Source of the DNA: Splendidivirga corallicola
Lineage (GTDB): Bacteria; Bacteroidota; Bacteroidia; Cytophagales; Cyclobacteriaceae
Assembly: GCA_030442035.1 (NCBI GenBank)
Contig: JAUJEA010000001.1
Location: 1,384,903 to 1,448,902, forward strand
Direction of reading: 5' to 3'
Length of the DNA stretch: 64,000 nt
In this document: in pieces, positions 53,784 through 61,778 of the stretch
Numbering within the stretch: position 1 is the stretch's first letter
How the letters are laid out: every line of letters begins with the position of its first letter
Notes under the pieces: generated by a model
The model's input: the letters and a program-made list of their open reading frames with translations, nothing else
Databases searched by the model: none
What the model was told of the DNA's origin: nothing
Position numbers and translations under genes: made by a program

Positions 53784-54908
53784 CTATTTGCGAGCTTGCC
53801 TTCTCACTTTAATTAAAGACACAGCTTTGTCCAGGGGCATTTTACCCTGATCGAAATCCCTTAATATGGAAGCATCCAGGATCAGGTCTATTTTCTGAGG
53901 GCTGCTGCAATCGTAACAATTTGGAAGATTGGCCGTGACCATCAGCACTTCATTATTTCCGAGACTTCTAAGTGTCTTACCGTATTGAACCATATAGGTT
54001 TTAAGTTTTTCCTCCAATTTCAAATATGATTTGTCAGGCTTCTCCTCCTTGGCATCACTTTTCTGAGTGGTGATGGCTCTTCCAATGGCCCTGGTTTGAT
54101 TAGTATACCCAAGCTGACTTTGGGTACTATAACCGACAGCGAAGTAATTTTCCTGTAATCCGACATAATAGATCACCCCAAAACCATTGAGCCGCTCAAA
54201 TGTGGAATTTCTTTTAAAATTAAAGTTTAGTTCTGCATCCGACTTGAACAAATTATCAAAAATTCCTGCTAATATTTCATACTCCTCATCCACTTCGTTT
54301 TTATCAACATTCTTGCTAAAGCTAATTTTGCTCTCAAATTGCGATTTACTTAACTTATTCGTCCTATAATCCTTTACGTCTTTGAATGAAGCTTGAGCCA
54401 TGAGTTTCTGGAAGTTGTCCTCCATTCTGGTCACATTCCTCCCTCTTCTGTCCAGTCGATTCAAAAAAACCTGATAGGAACCAGCCGACAAATTATCGAC
54501 AATCACCAATATTTTATCGTTGTCATTCAAGTGGGTTAATAAGTCAGCATATTTTTCGAAGAAAACCTTGAGTTTATTCCTATATGTTTCTTCATTTTTA
54601 ACATTCAAGGTGGTTTCTTCAACTTGATCTGTTTCATCTTCATTTCCCGGAAATATCAGAAGCTCACCTCTCGCAGTTATACTAATGGGTACTTTAAAAA
54701 TGACTCCAAATCCAGGTATGTAATTACCTTTTGTTCTATCAGAACCAAATAGATGATCTCTATTCCCATCAAATATTTGGTCCAAAATGCCTTCTACCAC
54801 CTTAATATCTCTACTGATGACATTTTCTTCTGTGTCTTGGCCGAAGCCAGTATTAAATGCCAGAAGTGTAAGTATTACAATTCCTAATGTTTTATTTAAT
54901 TTTTTCAT
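53784..54908 (-). CDS. Internally duplicated secreted protein of unknown function
   Basis: A 374-residue protein from ATG 54908 (MKKLNKTLGIVILTLLAF) with signal peptide ending TGFGQ. The mature part has two related halves: VVEGILDQIFDG...GFGVIFKV and, about 180 residues later, ILAGIFDNLFKS...GFGVIYYVGL. The ends of each half also match (YADLLTHLNDNDKILVIVDNL and YGKTLRSLGNNEVLMVTANL). I do not recognise a named family. It follows the anti-sigma gene on the same strand, 136 bases away, so it may be part of the sigma/anti-sigma unit and its target or sensor. C-terminal CYDC motif could form a disulfide. Confidence 0.75.
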   Translation of the reverse strand: MKKLNKTLGIVILTLLAFNTGFGQDTEENVISRDIKVVEGILDQIFDGNRDHLFGSDRTKGNYIPGFGVIFKVPISITARGELLIFPGNEDETDQVEETTLNVKNEETYRNKLKVFFEKYADLLTHLNDNDKILVIVDNLSAGSYQVFLNRLDRRGRNVTRMEDNFQKLMAQASFKDVKDYRTNKLSKSQFESKISFSKNVDKNEVDEEYEILAGIFDNLFKSDAELNFNFKRNSTFERLNGFGVIYYVGLQENYFAVGYSTQSQLGYTNQTRAIGRAITTQKSDAKEEKPDKSYLKLEEKLKTYMVQYGKTLRSLGNNEVLMVTANLPNCYDCSSPQKIDLILDASILRDFDQGKMPLDKAVSLIKVRRQARK

Positions 54909-55043
54909 GAGTTTAAAATTTTTAGGCCAGTGTGACTGAAATAGCAAGATTTAAAATGGTTCCCGCTATTTCATTGATTGTCTGGCATGGCCTGATTCGA
55001 GTGTTTAAATTTTGAGTTTTTGAGTTCTTAATCCAACGTTGTA

Positions 55044-55886
55044 TTAGTTATCTTTTTCATTAACCGTTTCAATGATCCTGGCCATTATTTGTTCGGTTTC
55101 ATTTTGTTTCAGATTTACATCCTCCCTAAATGAATTCAAACTGACTTCAATCAACTTCAGATCCTTGGACCTTTGTTCCTGCAGGTAATTAGAAAAGTTG
55201 ATGAATGAGGCCTCCATATATTTTTCCTGTTGTAGTCTGAACGACTCCAACATTTTTATCATTAATTGTTGGTTTTCTTTACTTAGTTCCGAAACAATTT
55301 CCGAAATCTGCTTTGCCGAAATTTCTTGTAGATCAGATGAATTTCCAGTGATTGTATTATCCTTCAATGAGGCATAGAAACCCCTTTCAATCTCCTCTAT
55401 ACTTTTAAATATACTGTCATTGTTCAATGCAATTTGGTTTGAAACCAATTGATTTATAGAAGATCGGTAGTCTTGATACTGTTTTTCAAGATCATTATCA
55501 ACAGGTACATTTGTATCAGTTTGATTTTCCTCAGATCCAAAACTGATCTTCAATGTCCTATCACTATAAACAATTTCTGTCCCTATGGCTTTACCCACTA
55601 AAAAGAAGATGAGCAAAGATGCTGCAATGGATGCCATGGGTTTTAGAAATCTCAGGGTTGAGCTCCAATCAATTTGCTTTGGATTTCCGCCCAGCATGAT
55701 GATAGGTTCGTTTACTTCCTGATCTTCCCAATTTTTCAACACCGATCGCATGGATCTTAGCTCATTCAACTCATTTTTGACCTCTGGGTTTTCTTCTATA
55801 TAATCTCTAATGGCCTTTGTTTCTTCAGTGTTCAATTCACCGTACAAATAGGCTATTAATTCTTCTTTGCTTGGTTTATAACTCAT
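55044..55886 (-). CDS. Anti-sigma factor (membrane-anchored)
   Basis: A 280-residue protein with a cytosolic N-terminal domain (about 1-80; EELIAYLYGELNTEETKAIR), one membrane helix (about 84-103) and a periplasmic coiled C-terminal part (about 110-280). The N-terminal pattern fits ECF anti-sigma factors, although the HxxxCxxC zinc motif is absent. It overlaps the end of the sigma gene by 11 bases, the usual sigma/anti-sigma arrangement. It presumably holds the sigma factor inactive until an envelope signal triggers cleavage, possibly by RseP (inference). Confidence 0.85.
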   Translation of the reverse strand: MSYKPSKEELIAYLYGELNTEETKAIRDYIEENPEVKNELNELRSMRSVLKNWEDQEVNEPIIMLGGNPKQIDWSSTLRFLKPMASIAASLLIFFLVGKAIGTEIVYSDRTLKISFGSEENQTDTNVPVDNDLEKQYQDYRSSINQLVSNQIALNNDSIFKSIEEIERGFYASLKDNTITGNSSDLQEISAKQISEIVSELSKENQQLMIKMLESFRLQQEKYMEASFINFSNYLQEQRSKDLKLIEVSLNSFREDVNLKQNETEQIMARIIETVNEKDN

Positions 55887-56478
55887 AATAAATCTCTTGA
55901 TTCACATTCCATTTATCTAAAACCTTCTTTAGTGCCCGTAAGCCATAATACATTCTTGACTTAACGGTATTCTCAGATAGCTGAAGTGCTTCTGCAATCT
56001 CTCTGAATTTGAATCCCTCATATTCTTTCATGATCAGAATTACACGTTGGTCCTCCGGGATCTGTGCCATTGCCTTTTTCAGCATGGTTGTAATCTCTTC
56101 CTTTCTAAAAGTCTTTTCGGTTTCATATTGATTGGCGTGATATGTTTTGATATCAACCATATCCACCAACTCATCATTCTTTTTATGAGAGAAGAGAGAA
56201 AATACTTTGCTTCGCTTTGATCTTCTGTCCTGCTCGTGGCAGTAGTTGGAAGCAATTCTATATAACCATGACCGGAAGCTCTTGTAATTTTCCAGCTTGC
56301 TTATGTTTTTATGAGCCGAAATAAATGTTTTTTGTGTTACCTCCATGGCCATATCATGATCATTGAAATATCTCAACGAGAAATTATATATCCTTGAGTA
56401 CCACTCTTTCACCAAGGTGGTAAATGCCTGTTCATCACCGCTTATTGATAGTTGAATTACTAAGTCGGGATCTAACAT
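55876..56478 (-). CDS. ECF-type RNA polymerase sigma factor
   Basis: A 200-residue sigma-70 family factor with region 2 (about 15-85; FNDHDMAMEVTQKTFISAHK, then SFRSWLYRIASNYCHEQDRR) and region 4 (about 130-190; PEDQRVILIMKEYEGFKFREIAE, split; SENTVKSRMYYGLRALKK). No region 3 or 1, so ECF type. It controls a small regulon, probably envelope-related given the linked anti-sigma factor and the secreted protein downstream. Autoregulation is usual for such pairs but no promoter is evident in the 56479-56703 gap. Confidence 0.92.
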   Translation of the reverse strand: MLDPDLVIQLSISGDEQAFTTLVKEWYSRIYNFSLRYFNDHDMAMEVTQKTFISAHKNISKLENYKSFRSWLYRIASNYCHEQDRRSKRSKVFSLFSHKKNDELVDMVDIKTYHANQYETEKTFRKEEITTMLKKAMAQIPEDQRVILIMKEYEGFKFREIAEALQLSENTVKSRMYYGLRALKKVLDKWNVNQEIYYEL

Positions 56479-56703
56479 TTCGTGTACCGTGTAAATTTCA
56501 TTTTTGTCATATGTACCTTTAGGATGTCACGAAAATTAAAAAAGTTTTAAATGCCTATTTTTTTCTCCATTTTCGTTGATAACCCTTTTCAAACGACAAT
56601 CACTATATTTGTCAGCATTAAATTGTATTCGATTGAGATCCTGAAGTATCATGGGGATAAACTTAGGTAGTTATCCCCAGAGATTCATTCCAAGAACAGT
56701 TTT

Positions 56704-57471
56704 ATGAAATACCTTATTAGTTTAATTATCAGATATGTCCCTAGAAAATATCTTCAGCGTTTCAGTCGCCTTGGATTAAGAATCATCGGATTATTCTATC
56801 GAGGCAATAATGTTACCTGCCCTATCATCAACAAAAGTTACAGAAAATTTTTACCATATGGCAGGATCCACCCCAGGGAAAATGCACTCTGCCCTGATTC
56901 TCAATCACTGGAAAGGCATCGGTTGATGTGGCTTTTTTTGAAGGAAAGGACTAATTTTTTCAAAGAAAAATTAAAAGTATTGCATGTTGCTCCGGAGGAA
57001 TGCTTTATAAAAAAATTTGAAGCATTACATCAGGACAATTACATCACTGCTGATATTGAATCTCCATTGGCCAAAGTAAAAATGGATATACATCAAATTC
57101 CATTTGAAGAGAATAGTTTTGACGTAGCATTCTGCAATCACGTTATGGAACATGTGGAGGATGACATCAAAGCAATGAGTGAAATCCATAGAGTATTAAA
57201 ACCTGGTGGGTGGGCTATTATTCAGGTTCCTTTTTTCCCTCCTTTGAAGGATGAGACTTTCGAAGATCCGAACATCACAGACCCCAGAGAAAGGGAGCAA
57301 GTTTTTGGCCAGGATGATCATGTTCGACTTTACGGAAAGGATTATTCAAAAAGACTGGAAAAAGCTGGATTCAAAGTGACAGAGGATGAATTCATCCATG
57401 AGATCGACCCTTCCTGGATACAAAAGTTTGCTTTGCCTAAAGATGAGATTATCTACTTCTGTACTAAATAA
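56704..57471 (+). CDS. Class I SAM-dependent methyltransferase
   Basis: A 255-residue protein. The SAM motif I is LKVLHVAPEECF (about 96-107); motif IV FDVAFCNHVMEHVEDD and motif VI HRVLKPGGWAIIQVPFF follow, so it is a Methyltransf_11/25-type enzyme. The N-terminal half (about 1-85) carries CPIINKSYRKFLPYG and CPDSQSLERHRL, a pattern seen in methyltransferases that act in polysaccharide or secondary-glycan pathways. The substrate is unknown. It converges on the first GT2 gene (17 bases), with which it shares no terminator. Confidence 0.85.
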   Translation: MKYLISLIIRYVPRKYLQRFSRLGLRIIGLFYRGNNVTCPIINKSYRKFLPYGRIHPRENALCPDSQSLERHRLMWLFLKERTNFFKEKLKVLHVAPEECFIKKFEALHQDNYITADIESPLAKVKMDIHQIPFEENSFDVAFCNHVMEHVEDDIKAMSEIHRVLKPGGWAIIQVPFFPPLKDETFEDPNITDPREREQVFGQDDHVRLYGKDYSKRLEKAGFKVTEDEFIHEIDPSWIQKFALPKDEIIYFCTK

Positions 57472-57487
57472 ATTCGTGCTTTAAAAC

Positions 57488-58459
57488 CTATTTTCTCTTT
57501 GTTAAGTCTCTTCCGAGTTCCTGCAAAAAACCCAACCCATATGCGCTTAGTTGAACAAAGGAAGTGGCAATGCTTAATAAGCCAACTTTTAAATTCCTGT
57601 TTTTAATGCTGGAATCCAGAAAGATTGAACCAAAATAAAGTATAAAAATTGATAGGGCTATTTTAAAAAGCTTGAGATGGATGAGTGGCAAAACAAGGAA
57701 GGTGCCTAGCAAAGCAATTAGAAAAACGGCCGGAAAGGCATGAACTAATTTCAGTTCCGATGAAAAAAAGCGTTTCACATTTATTCTTGCCCTTCCAAAG
57801 AAATGAAGCTGACGAAAAAAGGCTGGTAAATCAGTTCTTCTTTTATGGTATACAAAAGCATTCTCAATCAATCCTGTTTTGAAACCATGATTGATAATGC
57901 GAATACTGAACTCAATATCTTCTCCCATTCTTGTGATAATGTACCCATTTGTCTTCTCAAACACTTCTCGTGAAATCCCCATATTGAAACTCCTTGGGTG
58001 GAAAGTACCCACATGTTTTTTCCTTCCACGAATACCTCCAGTTGTAAATAATGAGGTCATTGAATAATTGATTGCCTTTTGCAAAGGAGTAAAACTGTCG
58101 TGTGCTCTATCAGGTCCACCAAAAGCATCAAACTTTTGCTTGTCTAAAACCTTTTCAACTTCTGCTAAATAATGTGGTGGGATCAGGCAATCCGAATCGA
58201 AAACTATTAAATAATCACCTTTAGCCTTCTGAAATCCAAAATTTCTTGAAAACCCTTGTCCGGAGTTTTCTTTATAGTAATATGAAATGTTCAGCAGATC
58301 AGTATATTTTTCTATGATAGCGTCACATTTCTTTTTGGACCCGTCTTCAATAACAAGCACTTCAAAATTCTTGAAAGTCTGGTGTGTAAGGCTCTCGAGC
58401 AGTTCATCAATTTCATTTGGTCTGTTATAGACCGGAATGATGATAGAGTATTGCCTCAT
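57488..58459 (-). CDS. Glycosyltransferase family 2, membrane-anchored (copy 1)
   Basis: A 323-residue GT-A protein: N-terminal catalytic domain (about 1-230) with the nucleotide-binding start YSIIIPVYNRPNEIDE, the DxD-type FDSDCLIPPHYL and the acceptor motif GEDIEFSIRI; then two C-terminal membrane segments (about 245-290). Transfers a sugar to a lipid or glycan on the cytosolic membrane face; the product is unknown. It is the last gene of a leftward operon, three bases from the preceding GT2 gene. Confidence 0.88.
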   Translation of the reverse strand: MRQYSIIIPVYNRPNEIDELLESLTHQTFKNFEVLVIEDGSKKKCDAIIEKYTDLLNISYYYKENSGQGFSRNFGFQKAKGDYLIVFDSDCLIPPHYLAEVEKVLDKQKFDAFGGPDRAHDSFTPLQKAINYSMTSLFTTGGIRGRKKHVGTFHPRSFNMGISREVFEKTNGYIITRMGEDIEFSIRIINHGFKTGLIENAFVYHKRRTDLPAFFRQLHFFGRARINVKRFFSSELKLVHAFPAVFLIALLGTFLVLPLIHLKLFKIALSIFILYFGSIFLDSSIKNRNLKVGLLSIATSFVQLSAYGLGFLQELGRDLTKRK

Positions 58460-58462
58460 AAA

Positions 58463-59431
58463 TTACAATCCGATTTTCTTTTCGATTAAATAATCGCCTT
58501 TTTTATTGGAATTGATTGAGATCATCTCGGCCAGAAAGCCGGCAAGAAATAGTTGTACACCAATGATCAATGCTGTTAAGGCCAGGAAGAAAAGAGGTTG
58601 TTCCACTACGCCTCTTGCGCGCTCATTCAAAAAGAGGTTTATATATACTTTCTCCCCAATAAGATAAGTAGCAACAATAAATCCGAAAATGAACGACAAT
58701 GTACCCATGGTACCAAAAAAGTGCATAGGTCTTTTCTTGAACTTTGACACGAAAGTAATAGAAAGAAGATCAAGAAAGCCATAGATATATCGCTCCAACC
58801 CGAATTTCGTTTGCCCATATTTTCTAGCACTATGCTGAACAACGCGTTCACCGATTCTATTAAATCCATTCCACTTTGCAATGGCTGGGATATATCGATG
58901 CATTTCACCATATACTTCGATACTTTTAACAAGTTCCGAGGTATACGCCTTCAGTCCACAGTTGAAATCATGAAGTTTTATCCCCGTTATTTTCCGGGTG
59001 ATATAGTTAAAGAATTTAGATGGAATAGTTTTGCTCAATGGGTCGTATCGCTTCTTTTTCCAACCTGATACCAGCTCGTAGCCATCTTCCTTGATCATTT
59101 TAAATAATTCCGGAATTTCATCAGGACTGTCCTGAAGGTCTGCATCCATGGTAATCACCACGTCTCCTTCTGAACACCTGAAGGCTGTGTTTAAAGCAGC
59201 AGATTTTCCATAGTTTCTCTTAAACTTGACTGCTTTTACAGATCCATTTTCGCTGGAAATGTTATTAATGATTTCCCATGAGTTATCCGTACTGCCATCA
59301 TCAACAATGACAATTTCATAATGAAAGCCGTGTGATTCCATCACACGGCTTATCCATTTACAAAGTTCTGTTATTGATTCTTCTTCGTTATACAAAGGAA
59401 TAACTACAGAGATATCCTTCGATTTTGCCAT
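58463..59431 (-). CDS. Glycosyltransferase family 2, dolichyl/undecaprenyl-phosphate mannosyltransferase-like (copy 2)
   Basis: A 322-residue protein of the DPM1/ArnC class: catalytic domain (about 1-225) with ISVVIPLYNEEESI, VDDGSTDNSW and the DADLQDSPDE metal-binding motif, and two C-terminal membrane segments (about 232-310). It likely transfers a sugar from a nucleotide donor to a polyprenyl phosphate carrier, supplying flippable donors for glycan or protein glycosylation (inference). That could feed GT-C enzymes such as the DUF2723 pair, although they are far away. Spacing to its operon neighbours is three bases on each side. Confidence 0.9.
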   Translation of the reverse strand: MAKSKDISVVIPLYNEEESITELCKWISRVMESHGFHYEIVIVDDGSTDNSWEIINNISSENGSVKAVKFKRNYGKSAALNTAFRCSEGDVVITMDADLQDSPDEIPELFKMIKEDGYELVSGWKKKRYDPLSKTIPSKFFNYITRKITGIKLHDFNCGLKAYTSELVKSIEVYGEMHRYIPAIAKWNGFNRIGERVVQHSARKYGQTKFGLERYIYGFLDLLSITFVSKFKKRPMHFFGTMGTLSFIFGFIVATYLIGEKVYINLFLNERARGVVEQPLFFLALTALIIGVQLFLAGFLAEMISINSNKKGDYLIEKKIGL

Positions 59432-59434
59432 ATA

Positions 59435-59953
59435 TTAAGCTTCCAATTCAGGATTATTATTCTTGGTAATTGCAGAGATGATCAAAGATAAGATAAATCC
59501 GCCAATTAAAGCTCCTAGAATACCGAATATAGCTATTGCAGTGGGAGAGGTAAACGCTGAAGAAAATTCAAGAGCGGTCTCAATTTCGGAATCACTCATT
59601 CCTTGAGATTCCAGTTGTTCAATTGTTTTATCCCTGATTGCCTGGAGCATGGAATCATCAATAAATTTGATGTAGATCAATGTAAACACACTTGAAATAA
59701 CTCCAGAGACCACAGAAAGCAAAGTACCAATGCCCAGGCCTTGTCCATAAGACATAAATCCGTCGCCTTGATCTTTAAAGGCCTTGTGAGCCATAACAAT
59801 CAAAATGATCGTGAATATGTAGCCAAGCCATCCAAAGGCGTTGTTAGCAATCAGGCCGACGACATTGAGGATGATGAAGTAAGCAATCGATATGAGTGAT
59901 AAAATCAGACCATACCTGAATCCAATTTTTCCTACTGTAGGTTGTTGTTCCAT
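59435..59953 (-). CDS. DUF4199 integral membrane protein (copy 1)
   Basis: A 172-residue protein from ATG 59953 (MEQQPTVGKIGFRYGLILSL); a longer frame to 60037 overlaps the upstream gene's end and is unlikely. Four membrane helices (about 13-33, 42-62, 78-98, 140-162) fit DUF4199, a Bacteroidota-specific family of unknown function. The loop KDQGDGFMSYGQGLGIG is the conserved family motif. It is adjacent to a second DUF4199 gene and precedes the GT2 genes, a grouping I know from other Cytophagales genomes. Confidence 0.82.
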   Translation of the reverse strand: MEQQPTVGKIGFRYGLILSLISIAYFIILNVVGLIANNAFGWLGYIFTIILIVMAHKAFKDQGDGFMSYGQGLGIGTLLSVVSGVISSVFTLIYIKFIDDSMLQAIRDKTIEQLESQGMSDSEIETALEFSSAFTSPTAIAIFGILGALIGGFILSLIISAITKNNNPELEA

Positions 59954-59964
59954 AGTTTTAGAAT

Positions 59965-60492
59965 TTACAGATTGTTTTTTCTTAAAATTATTGATATAAT
60001 AAAAGACGTTATCAACCCAATAAATATCTTTCGCCAAAAATCATCAAGTGCTATTACACGAACGGTAGTGTTTTTTGTATCCAAAAGCAATTGTTCGTAA
60101 GTCTCCTGCCCAAATGTTTCAATAGTTTGGTCCTTGTTGGCTTCTATTAACAAAATACTTTTATCTATGAAATCCTTCAGAAGTCCCGGGTCAAAGTATG
60201 TTAAAAATATCCCTATAAACAGGGAAGACAATATAGCAATTATAGTATAATTAATAAACCCTATTGCCAAACCTTGCCAAAAGTGGAGGGTACCGTTATT
60301 TTTGTGGTCCCGAAATTCTTTAATGCTGAAAAATATAAACAATGGCAGCAAGATGATAGCAAAAGGTAGTTTCTTAACAGCGATCAAAGGATTTTCATGA
60401 ATATAATATAACAATAAGAAAAGTGCTATACTCAATACACCTCCAAAAGCTCCATACTTTAAAGGAGTTAAAAGAATTGTTTTTTTTAACAT
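59965..60492 (-). CDS. DUF4199 integral membrane protein (copy 2)
   Basis: A 175-residue protein with four membrane helices (about 9-28, 39-55, 72-94 and 150-170). The motif NNGTLHFWQGLAIGFINYT parallels the QGLGIG motif of copy 1, so it is a DUF4199 member, but the two are divergent. Its function is unknown; the operon places it between the pseudo-dihydroorotase (eight bases upstream) and copy 1 (12 bases downstream). Tandem divergent copies could form a heterodimeric membrane complex (inference). Confidence 0.8.
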   Translation of the reverse strand: MLKKTILLTPLKYGAFGGVLSIALFLLLYYIHENPLIAVKKLPFAIILLPLFIFFSIKEFRDHKNNGTLHFWQGLAIGFINYTIIAILSSLFIGIFLTYFDPGLLKDFIDKSILLIEANKDQTIETFGQETYEQLLLDTKNTTVRVIALDDFWRKIFIGLITSFIISIILRKNNL

Positions 60493-60499
60493 TTTTGAA

Positions 60500-61777
60500 T
60501 TACTGAGAAGATATACTAGGGTCCAGGAAATATTTTCCCTTGTTAAATGCTCCTACAACCTTTCCTTTAAGTTTCTGGCCGTAAAATGGAGAATTTTTAG
60601 ATTTTGATTTATTTGTCGTATCGTTAAGAGTCCAATCTTCTGAGGGTTGAAATAATGTCAAACAAGCTAAGGCGTCCTCTTTTATTTCGGGAAGGGGAAG
60701 ATTCAATAGTTCTCTTGGATTAATTGTTACTTTTTCAATAAGATCTTCCAAAGAAATTTCATTTAGGTATTCTAATAAAACCGGATAAAATGTTTGCAGC
60801 CCGGTTATACCAAAGTCAGCCAGATCAAATTCCAGGTTTTTACTTTCTTCATCCTGAGGTCGATGGCTGCTAACGATCAAGTCAATGGTCCCATCTTTTA
60901 AACCCTTCACCAGTTGTTTAACATCTTTTTTTTCTCTGAACGGTGGATTCACCTTATAAACCGTATCAAAATCTTCCAATTTACTATCATCGAAAGCAAT
61001 TTGATGAATGCCTATGTCACAGCTAACCGCCAATCCCTTTTTCTTGGCTTTTCGAATTAGTTCAACTGAGTTTCCGGAAGAAATATTATGGAAATGAATT
61101 TTCCCGCCAGCATATTCCAACAATTGAATGTCCCTGGCAATCATGACCTCTTCCGCCAGGCTAGGCATTCCCTTCAATCCGAGGCCGGTACTTTGAACAC
61201 CCTCATGCATACTTCCAAAGGCGGTCAACATGGTATCTTCCGGCCGATTAATTAATAATCCGTCAAACTTTTGAAGATATTGTAAAGTCTTTAATACAAT
61301 ATCGGTATTCCATAAGGGTTTTAAACCATCGGTAAATCCAACAGCTCCCGCCTCGAAAAGATCGATCATCTCAGTAAGTTCCTTCCCTTCGGTTTTGTTT
61401 GTTACTGCCGCTAATGGGTGAACTTCAGTGAGATAAGGATCACATTTTGACTTTAGATAAGTAATCTCATTTTTGGATTGTACGGTTGGCAAAGTATTGG
61501 GCAATATCGCCACATCTGTGAAACCGCCATACATAGCTGTTGCACATCCTGAAGCTATATCTTCTTTATATTCAAAACCCGGATCGCCGAAGAAAGTACC
61601 CAGATCAAACCAACCTGTAGATAATTGAACATTCCTGCAATCAATAACCTTCTTAGCACTTATCTTTTTGTTAGTGATGGATTTAATATATCCGTCCTTA
61701 ATTAAAATATTTCTTCTATTCCCGTTAAAAGGGTATCTTTTATCAACAATTTCAACTGATTCCAGTAAAATTTCCAT
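60500..61777 (-). CDS. Dihydroorotase homologue lacking metal ligands (pseudo-dihydroorotase)
   Basis: A 425-residue amidohydrolase-fold protein from ATG 61777 (MEILLESVEIVDKRYPF), 1 base after the upstream stop. It aligns with type I dihydroorotase throughout. The HxH that binds zinc (DxHVHLR[D/E]PG) reads DLGTFFGDPG here, so both His are lost. The later metal His (VAHCED) reads LINRPED, and the catalytic Asp (TDHAPH) reads SSHRPQ. FTDG, HxHNIS and the NPPFR substrate region remain. Catalysis is therefore unlikely. In some bacteria an inactive PyrC partner stabilises PyrB, and the pyrB gene at 18316 lacks pyrI; a structural role is plausible (inference). Length is normal. Confidence 0.85.
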   Translation of the reverse strand: MEILLESVEIVDKRYPFNGNRRNILIKDGYIKSITNKKISAKKVIDCRNVQLSTGWFDLGTFFGDPGFEYKEDIASGCATAMYGGFTDVAILPNTLPTVQSKNEITYLKSKCDPYLTEVHPLAAVTNKTEGKELTEMIDLFEAGAVGFTDGLKPLWNTDIVLKTLQYLQKFDGLLINRPEDTMLTAFGSMHEGVQSTGLGLKGMPSLAEEVMIARDIQLLEYAGGKIHFHNISSGNSVELIRKAKKKGLAVSCDIGIHQIAFDDSKLEDFDTVYKVNPPFREKKDVKQLVKGLKDGTIDLIVSSHRPQDEESKNLEFDLADFGITGLQTFYPVLLEYLNEISLEDLIEKVTINPRELLNLPLPEIKEDALACLTLFQPSEDWTLNDTTNKSKSKNSPFYGQKLKGKVVGAFNKGKYFLDPSISSQ

Positions 61778-61778
61778 C

